Of a DNA stretch of 64,000 nucleotides, positions 35,136 to 42,877 are shown one piece after another (the first letter of the stretch is position 1; each line of letters begins with the position of its first letter). Under the pieces are notes generated by a model. That model ran no database searches. It had not been told where the DNA came from and was given only the letters and a program-made list of their open reading frames with translations. Source of the stretch: JAAXHF01 sp963665955 (GTDB lineage: Bacteria > Desulfobacterota > Binatia > Bin18); contig OZ246887.1 in assembly GCA_965231765.1 (NCBI GenBank), positions 3,596,001 to 3,660,000 on the forward strand. The letters are read 5' to 3'. Made by a program: the position numbers and the translations under genes.

Positions 35136-35891
35136 GTGTCTCAAGGAAATGTTCATTTTGTGGGTTCATCTACGCCTATTTATTCTGACGCTCATGCAGT
35201 CTGCCGTCTTTTATCCTTGTCTGCGGTTATCGTGAGCACTGTGTCTGTTGTCCTCCAAGGCCCGCTGACCCCTCCACCCAGTTCTGTTGCCCAATCTGTT
35301 TCACACAAGGAAGAGTTAGCTGTAGACAAGGCAGATCCTCCTGCACCGGTTGCTGTGGCGACTCAGAAGCGGTTAGGAAAGAAGCCCGGGTCTAAGGGAA
35401 AGCTGACCTTAGAAACCTATACGCGGTGTGTTGCCCGTGCGCTAGACGTTGACGAGCCGCTTGCGGTTTCTGTTTTGATTCAAGAAAGTGATGCGCGCAA
35501 CCCGATGCGGAGAGGCAGACGGGGCAGTCTAGGTCCTTTACAGGTCCAACCGATTGCGCTTGAAGAGGTTGGCCTGTCCCGCCATGAGCGCTCGTTGCCA
35601 ATTCTTGTGTATGGTGGCTTACGATACCTCAAAACAATGATGTCTCGCTTTGATAATCTGCAAACCGCTCTGGCTGCCTATAACATGGGACCAACATCGC
35701 TTGTCAAGCGTGACTATCGACCGTATGGGGTCACTCAAAGATATGTGCGCCAAGTCCTGAACCGAGCTGGGAAAATTCGCGCCGGTCACGTCCCGTTTTA
35801 TCCAGTGCTTCAATACCCTCTGTCCCAGCGTGATCTCTCTTCCCGGCATCGTAAAATCGCTCCTCTCCAAACATGTCTAGTCGTGTTATAA
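35136..35891 (+). CDS. Lytic transglycosylase domain protein
   Basis: 251-residue envelope protein that should cleave peptidoglycan glycan strands, forming anhydro-muramic ends. A hydrophobic segment, LLSLSAVIVSTVSVVL (about residues 25-40), can act as a signal or membrane anchor, then a Pro-rich linker leads to an SLT domain. The catalytic Glu lies in VSVLIQESDARNP and is followed by GSLGPLQVQP, GGLRYLKTMMSRF and LAAYNMGPTSL, the core motifs of family 1 (SLT) enzymes. The start is GTG 35136 with AAAGGA upstream. A basic C-terminal tail follows the catalytic domain. Confidence 0.85.
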   Translation: MSQGNVHFVGSSTPIYSDAHAVCRLLSLSAVIVSTVSVVLQGPLTPPPSSVAQSVSHKEELAVDKADPPAPVAVATQKRLGKKPGSKGKLTLETYTRCVARALDVDEPLAVSVLIQESDARNPMRRGRRGSLGPLQVQPIALEEVGLSRHERSLPILVYGGLRYLKTMMSRFDNLQTALAAYNMGPTSLVKRDYRPYGVTQRYVRQVLNRAGKIRAGHVPFYPVLQYPLSQRDLSSRHRKIAPLQTCLVVL

Positions 35892-35962
35892 ATGCGCATG
35901 TTCCAAGCCGATATTTCGTGGAATCCTTTAAATAACTAACGCTGAGATCAAGAGCCCCACTC

Positions 35963-36385
35963 ATGCAAAAAATGAAACCTGTCGCCGGTCTACCCACTGC
36001 CATGATTCGTGTTCGGATGAGTGCCCATGACGCCCATTATGGCGGGAATCTCGTTGATGGAGCTAAGATGCTCCAACTTTTTGGTGATGTGGGAACAGAG
36101 CTGGTGATCCGTCTTGATGGCGATGAGGGACTTTTCCGCGCCTACGACAGTATTGAGTTCCTGGCTCCCGTCTATGCTGGAGACTATATCGAAGCCCACG
36201 GTCGTATTGCCCAGGTCGGGCACACCTCACGCAGGCTCGAATTTGAAGCTTGGAAAGTCCTTCACCCTCGGCCTGATATTTCTGATTCTGCTGCCGAGGT
36301 GCTGCAAGACCCCATCCTTGTGTGCAAAGCAAGTGGCACTGGGGTCACCCTCTTAGACCGCCAACGTTATCCAAGATCATCCTAA
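35963..36385 (+). CDS. Hotdog-fold CoA-thioester enzyme, 3-aminobutyryl-CoA ammonia-lyase-like
   Basis: 140-residue hotdog protein. HYGGNLVDGAKMLQLFGDVG and VEFLAPVY-like IEFLAPVYAGDYIEAHGRI follow the pattern of 3-aminobutyryl-CoA ammonia lyase (Kal) and beta-alanyl-CoA ammonia lyase, enzymes that eliminate ammonia from a beta-aminoacyl-CoA. DGDEGLFRAYDSIEFLAP supports this, as does VGHTSRRLEFEAWKV. In lysine-fermenting bacteria Kal sits beside other kdd/kce/kal genes; none of these are adjacent here. It may act in degradation of a beta-amino acid, or as a thioesterase. Confidence 0.78.
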   Translation: MQKMKPVAGLPTAMIRVRMSAHDAHYGGNLVDGAKMLQLFGDVGTELVIRLDGDEGLFRAYDSIEFLAPVYAGDYIEAHGRIAQVGHTSRRLEFEAWKVLHPRPDISDSAAEVLQDPILVCKASGTGVTLLDRQRYPRSS

Positions 36386-36501
36386 ACGAAATTCGCCAGA
36401 GCTGATACGGACGGTCTGTTTTGTGTCCGAGCTTAGCGATACTGAGCTGTCGGAGCTTGCCTGCTTTTCTTTCAAGAGTCAGAGATGATTTCTGCCGCCA
36501 T

Positions 36502-37155
36502 TCAGGACGGCTCGTGCTGGCCCCAGGTATCAAAATGAGTGACTTCAGAGATGGGGCGGCGTTTGACCGGGCCAAATTTCCCGGTTGGGAAGCCGATGGG
36601 AATCGTTGCTACCACGCCATACTCTTTGGGAATACCCGTACGCTCAAGCAACTCGTCTTCAAACATCTGGTGCATGGTTGTCAGGCTGGCCCCCAGCCCT
36701 AAAGCCCGGCAGGCTAACAGAATGTTTTGTACACACGGATAAATCGAACCATACGACGGTGGCGCATGACCGACCCGCTGTTCTTGGGGGACGGCAAACG
36801 GCCAGTCACGTTTGCCACACACCAGCACCAGGGCTGGTGCTTCATGCATATGTTCTGCCAGATGCATCGCCGCCCGAACCGTTTTTGCCATCGACGATGT
36901 GTCGTTCGGATCGGTTTTCATTCTGTCACCAAAACGATCGACCATGGCTTGGTGATAGCGCTCCTGGAAAAACTTTTTTTTGGCTGGATCTTGCAGCACG
37001 ACAAACGCCCAGCCTTGGATGTTTTGACCACTCGGAGCTTGCGTGCCCGCTTCGAGGATTTTCCGGATCATTTCTATAGGGACCGGATCGGGTTTAAGGC
37101 GACGCATCGCCCGCATGGAATACATTGTTTCAAAGATGCCCATTTCTTCAGCCAT
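36502..37155 (-). CDS. Nitroreductase family protein
   Basis: 217-residue FMN-dependent oxidoreductase, likely NAD(P)H-driven. The N-terminal MYSMRAMRRLKPDPVP, then LEAGTQAPSGQNIQGWAFVVLQD, gives the Arg and Ser FMN contacts of the nitroreductase fold; the C-terminal GVVATIPIGFPTGKFGPVKRRP closes the FMN site. ATG 37155 (MAEEMGIFE) is preferred to the longer frame from 37239, with GGAGAGG upstream. It reads toward the hotdog gene, and precedes a catabolic block on the minus strand. It could reduce nitro compounds, dehydrogenate a cofactor or deiodinate; no specific substrate is implied. Confidence 0.83.
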   Translation of the reverse strand: MAEEMGIFETMYSMRAMRRLKPDPVPIEMIRKILEAGTQAPSGQNIQGWAFVVLQDPAKKKFFQERYHQAMVDRFGDRMKTDPNDTSSMAKTVRAAMHLAEHMHEAPALVLVCGKRDWPFAVPQEQRVGHAPPSYGSIYPCVQNILLACRALGLGASLTTMHQMFEDELLERTGIPKEYGVVATIPIGFPTGKFGPVKRRPISEVTHFDTWGQHEPS

Positions 37156-37273
37156 ACGGTGTACCCCTCTCCAACGGCTTTGCCGGTTCAGCTGTCGGTT
37201 ATAATGAGACAGGTCAGGGAAAGCAACGGCGGTAGGCACAAGAAGCGGCCAGGGACGGCCGTGCTACAAGAGG

Positions 37274-38419
37274 CTATTGCCCTTTCAACAAATGCCGGGC
37301 GATGACAACGCGCTGAATCTGGGAAGTCCCTTCGTAGATCTGAAGCAGCTTGGCATCCCGCATCAGCTTTTCCACTGGATACTCACCGAGATAACCATAT
37401 CCACCAAAGATCTGGACGGCATCAGTGGTAATTTTCATCGTCTGGTCGGCCCCAAAGGCTTTGGCGTAACTCGATACAATCGACGAATGCGCACCCTGGT
37501 CAAGCATCCAGGCCGCTTTGTAGGTCAGCAAGCGCATCGCTTCGAGTTCAATCGCCATATCGGCGAGCATGAACTGAATGGCTTGGAAATTTGAAATGGT
37601 TTGGCCGAAGGCTTCACGCTCCAGGGAGTATTTGACTGACTCATCCAAAGCCCGCTGGGAAATACCAATAGAGAACGCGCCAACTTCAGGGCGGCTGTGG
37701 TCAAACGTGCGCATAGCGACTTTGAAGCCTGCACCTTCTGCACCGACCAGACCTTCGTGTGGCACCGTGACATCTTCAAACACAATTTCGGCGGTGTCTG
37801 AGGCGCGTTGGCCCATTTTGTTGTGCATGCGGTTGGCAGTGATACCCGGAGTATCGGACGGCACCACAAAACACGAAATCCCGCCGTGCTGCGCGTCTTT
37901 ATCTTGGGTTGCAAACACTGCATACCACTGGGCAATGGTGCCATTGGTAATGAAGTGCTTGGTACCGTTCAGGACGAACTCATCACCGACTTTGCGATAG
38001 GAGGTAGAAATGCCGCCCGCGTCAGAGCCCGCGCCAGGTTCGGTGAGGGCAAAGGCAGCATATGCAGGCTCCTCTACTAGCCAGCCGAGATACTTCTTCT
38101 TCTGTTCTTCAGTGCCGGCAATCAGTAGGGGTAAAGCGGCCAGATTATTGGCCACCATATTGAGAGCGATACCGGCGCAGCCATAGATCATTTCTTCATC
38201 AATCAAACAGGTATCCATGACGCCGAGACCCAGACCGCCGTATTCGGTTGGGATTTGGGGATTCAGAAAACCGAGTTCCCAGGCTTTCCGACAGACGGCA
38301 AGGGGCAGATCTTCTTTTTTGTCGTACTCCGCTGCGACGGGGATGATTTCTTCTACCGCAAAACGATGCACGGTTTCTTTGAGCTGTTGTTGTTCTGGGC
38401 TAAGATCAAAACTATACAC
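37274..38419 (-). CDS. Acyl-CoA dehydrogenase
   Basis: 381-residue FAD enzyme that introduces the alpha-beta double bond of acyl-CoA thioesters and hands electrons to electron-transfer flavoprotein. The family signatures AYAAFALTEPGAGSDAGG and QIFGGYGYLGEYPVEKLMRDAKLLQIYEGTSQ are both visible (the latter in two parts), the catalytic Glu lying in the YEGTSQ segment. Length and the N-terminal FDLSPEQQQLKETVHRFA are standard. The gene is at the downstream end of a minus-strand catabolic cluster with an enoyl-CoA hydratase directly upstream, consistent with consecutive beta-oxidation steps. Confidence 0.92.
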   Translation of the reverse strand: MYSFDLSPEQQQLKETVHRFAVEEIIPVAAEYDKKEDLPLAVCRKAWELGFLNPQIPTEYGGLGLGVMDTCLIDEEMIYGCAGIALNMVANNLAALPLLIAGTEEQKKKYLGWLVEEPAYAAFALTEPGAGSDAGGISTSYRKVGDEFVLNGTKHFITNGTIAQWYAVFATQDKDAQHGGISCFVVPSDTPGITANRMHNKMGQRASDTAEIVFEDVTVPHEGLVGAEGAGFKVAMRTFDHSRPEVGAFSIGISQRALDESVKYSLEREAFGQTISNFQAIQFMLADMAIELEAMRLLTYKAAWMLDQGAHSSIVSSYAKAFGADQTMKITTDAVQIFGGYGYLGEYPVEKLMRDAKLLQIYEGTSQIQRVVIARHLLKGQ

Positions 38420-38445
38420 GCGCGCACTCCTTATTTTCCACTAGA

Positions 38446-39240
38446 CTATTTACCAACAAAATTTGGCGCGCGTTTTTCTAAAAAGGCGCTAATGCCCTCG
38501 TCGCCGTCAACGGTATGGGCACGGGCAGCGATGGCTTGGGATTCCAGCTCCATCTGGGTTTCAACGGTCTCTGTCCATCCATTATGCAGTAGCCGTTTGG
38601 CCGCGCCGAACGCTCCAGTCGCACCAGCGGCAAGAGAGCTGGCGAGTTTGGTGGCTTCTGTCATCAGCTCAGCGTCAGGCACGACCTGATTGACGATACC
38701 CCATTCATGGGCTTCTTGAGACGATAACATCCGGTTGGTCAGGACGAGTTCGGTGGCGCGTTTCATACCGACCGCACGGGATAAGAAATACGTCGAAGAT
38801 CCGTCAGGGGTTAAGCCGGCTTTTGTATAGGCCATGGTAAATCTGGACGACTCAGCCGCCAGGACTATGTCACACGCACAAGCTATACTCATGCCCGCCC
38901 CAGCGGCCACGCCGTTGATGACACCAATCAGCGGTGGGTCCATACGCAAAAAGCGCGAGACAGCCCCATGCAGATAGATCGTGACTTCTTTTAAGTGGGC
39001 GGCAAGCTGTGCGCCACGTCCATGCGAAGCAAAGCTTTTGAGATCTCCACCGGCACAGAACATGCGACCCGTGCCCGTCAGCAACACAGCCCGAATCGAG
39101 GGATCTTCACTGCACTGAATAGCTGCCTGCATGAGCTCTTTTGACATATCGATGTTGAGCGCATTGGCGTTATCCGGCCGATTGAGAGTGATTGTCGCAA
39201 TAGTATCGCGAACGTCGAATATGATTGCGGAATAGTCCAT
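38446..39240 (-). CDS. Enoyl-CoA hydratase/isomerase family protein
   Basis: 264-residue crotonase-fold enzyme. It has LTGTGRMFCAGGDLKSF and PLIGVINGVAAGAGMSIACACDIVLA, the two oxyanion-hole strands of the superfamily. ATG 39240 (MDYSAIIFDV) was chosen over the frame start at 39252 because TTGGAGG lies at the right distance. It stands between the acyl-CoA dehydrogenase and the haloalkane dehalogenase genes, with short gaps, so the three are probably one transcript. The exact CoA substrate is unknown; it is distinct from the crotonase at 20151. Confidence 0.88.
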   Translation of the reverse strand: MDYSAIIFDVRDTIATITLNRPDNANALNIDMSKELMQAAIQCSEDPSIRAVLLTGTGRMFCAGGDLKSFASHGRGAQLAAHLKEVTIYLHGAVSRFLRMDPPLIGVINGVAAGAGMSIACACDIVLAAESSRFTMAYTKAGLTPDGSSTYFLSRAVGMKRATELVLTNRMLSSQEAHEWGIVNQVVPDAELMTEATKLASSLAAGATGAFGAAKRLLHNGWTETVETQMELESQAIAARAHTVDGDEGISAFLEKRAPNFVGK

Positions 39241-39264
39241 CGTAACCTCCAATAGGAATATGCT

Positions 39265-40137
39265 TTAAGCCAGCAGCTGGGCGATAGCCTGGCCAATCTC
39301 AACTGGTGCGTCTTCTTGAATGAAATGGGTGCCCTTGACCGTAATCTCTTTTTGGTTTGGCCAGGTACGGCAGAATGCGCGCTGGGGGCCAATAAGAATC
39401 GTGCCTGGATCGGCATTCACAAAGAGCTTTGGAATGTCACTCGTTGAGATCCATTTTGCGTAGGCCGCAACAATTTCCGTCACATCAGCTGGTTCGCCTT
39501 CAATCGGAATTTGGCGCGGCCAGGTCAGGGTGGGCCGGCGGGATTCACCTGGCTCCAGATAGGGGCGTTTATAGACGGTCATCTCTTCTTCTGTCAGGCC
39601 CCGCATAACGCTGGCCGGCAGGATACGTTCAACAAACGTATTTTTCTGGAGTACAATTTCTTCTCCAGCCGGCGAGCGCATAGCCTGAAAGATCTTTTTT
39701 GCCGCCTCGGGCCACGCATCCCAGGTCAATGGTTGGACAATCGCTTCCATATACACGATGGCCTTAATGCGGTCCGGATGCCGGTGCGCCCAGTGAAACC
39801 CGAGTGCCGAACCCCAGTCATGAATGACCAGCGTCACACTCTGAGTGAGGTCCATGGCTCCGAACCAGGCATCCAGATAGCGGGCATGATCGACAAAACG
39901 ATACGAACCGGCTGGATTCTTGCCTGAGTCACCCATGCCAATCAGGTCCGGGGCAAGGCAACGGTGACCTTTCTCCACCTGTGGGATAATATTCCGCCAC
40001 AAATACGATGACGTCGGGTTGCCGTGTAAGAAGACAACCGGATCGCCCGAGCCGGTATCAACATAGGCCATGTCGCTATCGAGGACACTGACACGGTTGC
40101 GTTCATAAGGATCGTTGGCAGAAATTGTTTCGCTCAT
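39265..40137 (-). CDS. dhaA: Haloalkane dehalogenase (alpha/beta hydrolase)
   Basis: 290-residue alpha/beta hydrolase that replaces a halogen on an alkyl chain with hydroxyl. The catalytic set of haloalkane dehalogenase subfamily II is complete: nucleophile Asp107 in VIHDWGSALGFHWA, catalytic acid Glu131 in YMEAIVQP, base His271 in KGTHFIQEDAP, and halide-stabilising Asn40 (HGNPTSSYLWRN) and Trp108. These positions match Rhodococcus DhaA within a residue. It likely acts in the cytoplasm. It is 12 bases upstream of the enoyl-CoA hydratase. Presence with acyl-CoA and alcohol-oxidising enzymes suggests growth on halogenated alkanes. An epoxide hydrolase would lack the Trp/Asn pair. Confidence 0.9.
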   Translation of the reverse strand: MSETISANDPYERNRVSVLDSDMAYVDTGSGDPVVFLHGNPTSSYLWRNIIPQVEKGHRCLAPDLIGMGDSGKNPAGSYRFVDHARYLDAWFGAMDLTQSVTLVIHDWGSALGFHWAHRHPDRIKAIVYMEAIVQPLTWDAWPEAAKKIFQAMRSPAGEEIVLQKNTFVERILPASVMRGLTEEEMTVYKRPYLEPGESRRPTLTWPRQIPIEGEPADVTEIVAAYAKWISTSDIPKLFVNADPGTILIGPQRAFCRTWPNQKEITVKGTHFIQEDAPVEIGQAIAQLLA

Positions 40138-40160
40138 GGATAGACTCCTTGTAGAGAAAT

Positions 40161-40182
40161 GAAACGTGAAACGTAAAACGTG
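40161..40182. repeat. Copy of the ACGTAAAACG intergenic repeat
   Basis: GAAACGTGAAACGTAAAACG lies between the haloalkane dehalogenase start and the end of the next minus-strand gene. It shares the ACGTAAAACG unit with the repeat at 22009-22095, suggesting an interspersed family in this genome. Confidence 0.5.
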
Positions 40183-40219
40183 ATGTGAACGCTACAAATC
40201 TCTTCTGTCTTTTGACGCT

Positions 40220-41254
40220 TCATGTGTTCGTCTTCGCAATATCAGCCATCAAATGGTACGCCTCGGGCTGCTGGGATGACACCAGCATGGTGCTTACCCC
40301 GGAATCTTCCCAGGCTTTGAAACGTTCACGAATGCGCGATTCCGGACCGCACAACGACATTTCGTCGCACAGCTCATCAGGCACGGCTTCGGCTGCTTCG
40401 TCTTTTCGGCCGGCGAGGTAGAGATCCTGGATACGCGCCGCTGCATCGCCGTAGCCGTACTTGGTGACCATCTCGTTATGGAAGTTTTTGTTGCGGGCTC
40501 CCATGCCACCGACGTACAGGGCAAGCGTCGGTTTGATCTTGGCTAGGCAGGCTTTGACATCGTCACCAATAATAACCGTGCAACCGGCGGCGATATCCCA
40601 GTCCTTCCATGATTTACCGTTGCCTGCTCGCTGAAAACCTTCTTCAATGATGTCGCTAAACATGCCAACTCGCTGTGGGGAGAACCAAATCGGTAGCCAG
40701 CCGTCGGCTAACTCAGCAGTCAGGCGCACGCTACGCGGCTGCATCGTCGCCAGATAGATCGGTAGCTGGCGGGTATGCAGAATGGATTTCAAGGGCTTGC
40801 CCAAGCCAGTTGCTCCGGGACCTTGGTAGGGTAACTGATAGGCTTTGCCGTCTAAGGCGACGGGTTCTTCGCGCGCCCATATTTTGCGTAAAATCTGGAC
40901 ATATTCACATAGCCGAGCCACGGGCTTGTCGTAGGGCATGCCATGCCAGCCTTCAATAACTTGTGGACCTGACAACCCCAGGCCGACCAGCACCCGGCCG
41001 TCAGACAAGGCATCCAGTGTGGCCATCGTCATTCCGCACATAGCTGGGGTGCGGCCTGCCAGCTGCATGATACCGGTGCCGAGCTTAATCCGGGTCGTTT
41101 TTGCTGCCAGGTAGGCGAGCGGTGTGACGGCGTCTGAGCCGTAGGCTTCGGCACTCCAGACGGAGTCATAACCAAGCCGTTCGGCCTCAAGAATATGCTC
41201 TATCGGAAGCTGAACTTTGCCGCCAGAATAACCAATGCTGATTCCGAGTTTCAC
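40220..41254 (-). CDS. LLM-class (luciferase-like) F420-dependent oxidoreductase
   Basis: 344-residue luciferase-fold oxidoreductase beginning MKLGISIGYSGGKVQLPIEH. The family pattern is visible: LEAERLGYDSVWSAEAYGSDAVTPLAYLAAKT, then IKLGTGIMQLAGRTPAMCGMTMATLDAL, and DGRVLVGLGLSGPQVIEGWHG. These features are typical of coenzyme F420-dependent LLM enzymes, although an FMN-dependent one cannot be excluded. The gene is upstream of the dehalogenase on the same strand with a gap of about 80 bases holding the repeat. Such enzymes often oxidise or monooxygenate recalcitrant carbon compounds, matching the neighbourhood. Confidence 0.85.
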   Translation of the reverse strand: MKLGISIGYSGGKVQLPIEHILEAERLGYDSVWSAEAYGSDAVTPLAYLAAKTTRIKLGTGIMQLAGRTPAMCGMTMATLDALSDGRVLVGLGLSGPQVIEGWHGMPYDKPVARLCEYVQILRKIWAREEPVALDGKAYQLPYQGPGATGLGKPLKSILHTRQLPIYLATMQPRSVRLTAELADGWLPIWFSPQRVGMFSDIIEEGFQRAGNGKSWKDWDIAAGCTVIIGDDVKACLAKIKPTLALYVGGMGARNKNFHNEMVTKYGYGDAAARIQDLYLAGRKDEAAEAVPDELCDEMSLCGPESRIRERFKAWEDSGVSTMLVSSQQPEAYHLMADIAKTNT

Positions 41255-41409
41255 GGGAACCCCCTTTTCGTCGTCTCATCTTCTTTCGGTGCTGGCCTAC
41301 GGCTACCGTTGGGGGGCAGGAGAGTCAAGCAGGGGTAACAGAAAGGGCAGGGGAAAGGACAATACAACTCGATTGACACCGGCCCCTAAAATGACCGAGA
41401 ATAAGAGGT

Positions 41410-41970
41410 ATGCAAGAATCAATTGAAGTCAAACAGCTGCGCTCTCGGTTGGGGAGCTATCTGAATCAAGTCCAAGAGGGCCTCACTGTCGTCGTGACCA
41501 GGCAAGGCCAAGCCATTGCCGAGCTCCGGCCGCATGGCTTAGGCCAAGCAGGGCAAGACGTGCAGAACGATGCATCGCAAGAGCCATCGCAAGAGCCGCA
41601 GGACGAAGCCGTTCCTATGGTAGAAGGAATGAGTGCTCTCGGCTTGACGACTTACGTGTGCCAAATGGAACAGGCGAGTCCTATGATGGTTCCAGACGAG
41701 GAGAGCGAGAAGGCGGAAGAGGACGTAAGCTCAGAGCAAGCCATGCCGGAGCTGCAAGCGCAGGAGCAAGCGCCAGAGTCTCAGCCTGAGCTGGCGATAC
41801 AAACCGAAATGACGGCGGCAGTTGAGGCAGAAAGTGCTGGGGCGGTTTCTCCTCCGCAGGCAAAAGCGGCAAAGCGTGTACGACCGAGTCGTTCTCGCAC
41901 AGCAAAGACTGCTGCCTCTCCTAAACGACGTCAGAGCCGTGGGACATCAGCAAGGAAGAAGTCTTCGTAG
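41410..41970 (+). CDS. Phd/YefM-like antitoxin domain with long acidic and basic tail
   Basis: 186-residue protein. Residues 1-45 (IEVKQLRSRLGSYLNQVQEGLTVVVTRQGQAIAELRP) are a Phd/YefM antitoxin dimerisation and DNA-binding domain, usually of only 80-90 residues. A long low-complexity extension follows: an acidic, Gln/Glu-rich middle (about 60-150), then a very basic, Ser/Arg/Lys-rich end (RPSRSRTAKTAASPKRR). The second part resembles histone-H1-like or AlgP-like DNA-binding tails. No toxin gene is adjacent on the same strand; the neighbour is convergent. It may be an orphan regulator with nucleoid-binding properties. Confidence 0.75.
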   Translation: MQESIEVKQLRSRLGSYLNQVQEGLTVVVTRQGQAIAELRPHGLGQAGQDVQNDASQEPSQEPQDEAVPMVEGMSALGLTTYVCQMEQASPMMVPDEESEKAEEDVSSEQAMPELQAQEQAPESQPELAIQTEMTAAVEAESAGAVSPPQAKAAKRVRPSRSRTAKTAASPKRRQSRGTSARKKSS

Positions 41971-42036
41971 GCTGTTAGGCGGCGAGCAGGAGTTCACATT
42001 CCTGCTCGAAGTCCACAAAAGACGCTGAGCGTATGA

Positions 42037-42195
42037 TTATTCAGATGACTGTCTGGCTGCTTCTTCCTTAGCTCCCGTTTCGACAGGCTTTCTCATCCGA
42101 GATCTTCCCAACAGACTCGCCGTTTTTCCGTGTTTGACGACTCGGTTTTTAGACGGGGATGGGGCCTTCTTTTTTGGGCTATCTTCCCCGCCCAT
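42037..42195 (-). CDS. Small basic protein coupled to the kinase-like gene, hypothetical
   Basis: 52-codon ORF (MGGEDSPKKKAPSPSKN...EEAARQSSE), Lys/Arg/Ser-rich and without hydrophobic core, so probably disordered or nucleic-acid-binding. Its ATG shares a base with the TAA stop of the kinase-like gene upstream (TAATG), a strong sign of translational coupling. A longer frame reaching 42297 runs inside the kinase gene and is rejected. Its composition resembles the tail of the Phd-like protein convergent with it. Function unknown. Confidence 0.5.
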   Translation of the reverse strand: MGGEDSPKKKAPSPSKNRVVKHGKTASLLGRSRMRKPVETGAKEEAARQSSE

Positions 42196-42824
42196 TACAC
42201 CCGATGCTCCAAGGCCCACATAATCAGGTCTGTCGCCCCGTCTTCTCCCAACTCTCCGGAGTCGAGCTGGAGATGGTACCCTTCCGGGTCGCGCCAATTG
42301 GCTTTATAAAAGCCGTGCACGTAGTCAGTCCGCAGTTTGTCCATACCGGCAATACGCCGCTCGGCCTCGGAACGGGTCAGCTTCTCGACTTCCATGGCCC
42401 GTTTGATCCGAGTCTCCTTCGCTGAGAAGACAAACACATGTAAGGTATTGGGTCGGTCGGCCAGGATGCAGTTCCCGGCTCGCCCGACAATAATTGCTTT
42501 GCCCTCTTTGGACACGTCTTCAATCAACGTTCGGGTTAAACGGGCGAGTTGCGCATCCCTCAAGCGGAGCGGTGGGGGAATATTGTACGCCGTCTCAAAC
42601 CCGCCGACACCAAAAAAACCAACCGTCCGCTCAATAAAGGAGGCGACCCGTTCGTCTTTGTTCTCCACATAGCCTTCCGCCACATTCTGCTGCGAGGCGA
42701 TGGTCCGCACGATCTCTTTATCCCACACTGCCCAGCCCAGGCGTTGACTGAGTTCCTGGGCGATGAGAGTGCCGCCACTGCCGTATTGATGTGAAAGGGT
42801 GAGCATCGGGGCTAACGTTGTCAT
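42195..42824 (-). CDS. Cytidylate kinase-like family protein
   Basis: 209-residue P-loop kinase-like protein of the cytidylate-kinase-like family (often in Deltaproteobacteria and Bacteroidetes). SHQYGSGGTLIAQELSQRLG replaces the usual GxGKGT Walker A loop with GSGG, which is characteristic of this family; AIIVGRAGNCILADRPN gives the Walker B-like region. ATG 42824 follows AAGGAGAGG. A small basic ORF is coupled downstream. The true substrate, if any, is unknown; nucleoside monophosphate phosphorylation is suggested only by fold. Confidence 0.8.
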   Translation of the reverse strand: MTTLAPMLTLSHQYGSGGTLIAQELSQRLGWAVWDKEIVRTIASQQNVAEGYVENKDERVASFIERTVGFFGVGGFETAYNIPPPLRLRDAQLARLTRTLIEDVSKEGKAIIVGRAGNCILADRPNTLHVFVFSAKETRIKRAMEVEKLTRSEAERRIAGMDKLRTDYVHGFYKANWRDPEGYHLQLDSGELGEDGATDLIMWALEHRV

Positions 42825-42877
42825 GGTCCTCTCCTTAGATATGTCCATTCTCCAAACGTGTGCTGAGAAGCCACTTC

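Noticed and set aside
42037..42297. 86-residue ORF starting at 42297
   Set aside because: The first third overlaps the kinase-like gene in another frame; the coupled start at 42195 is more plausible.
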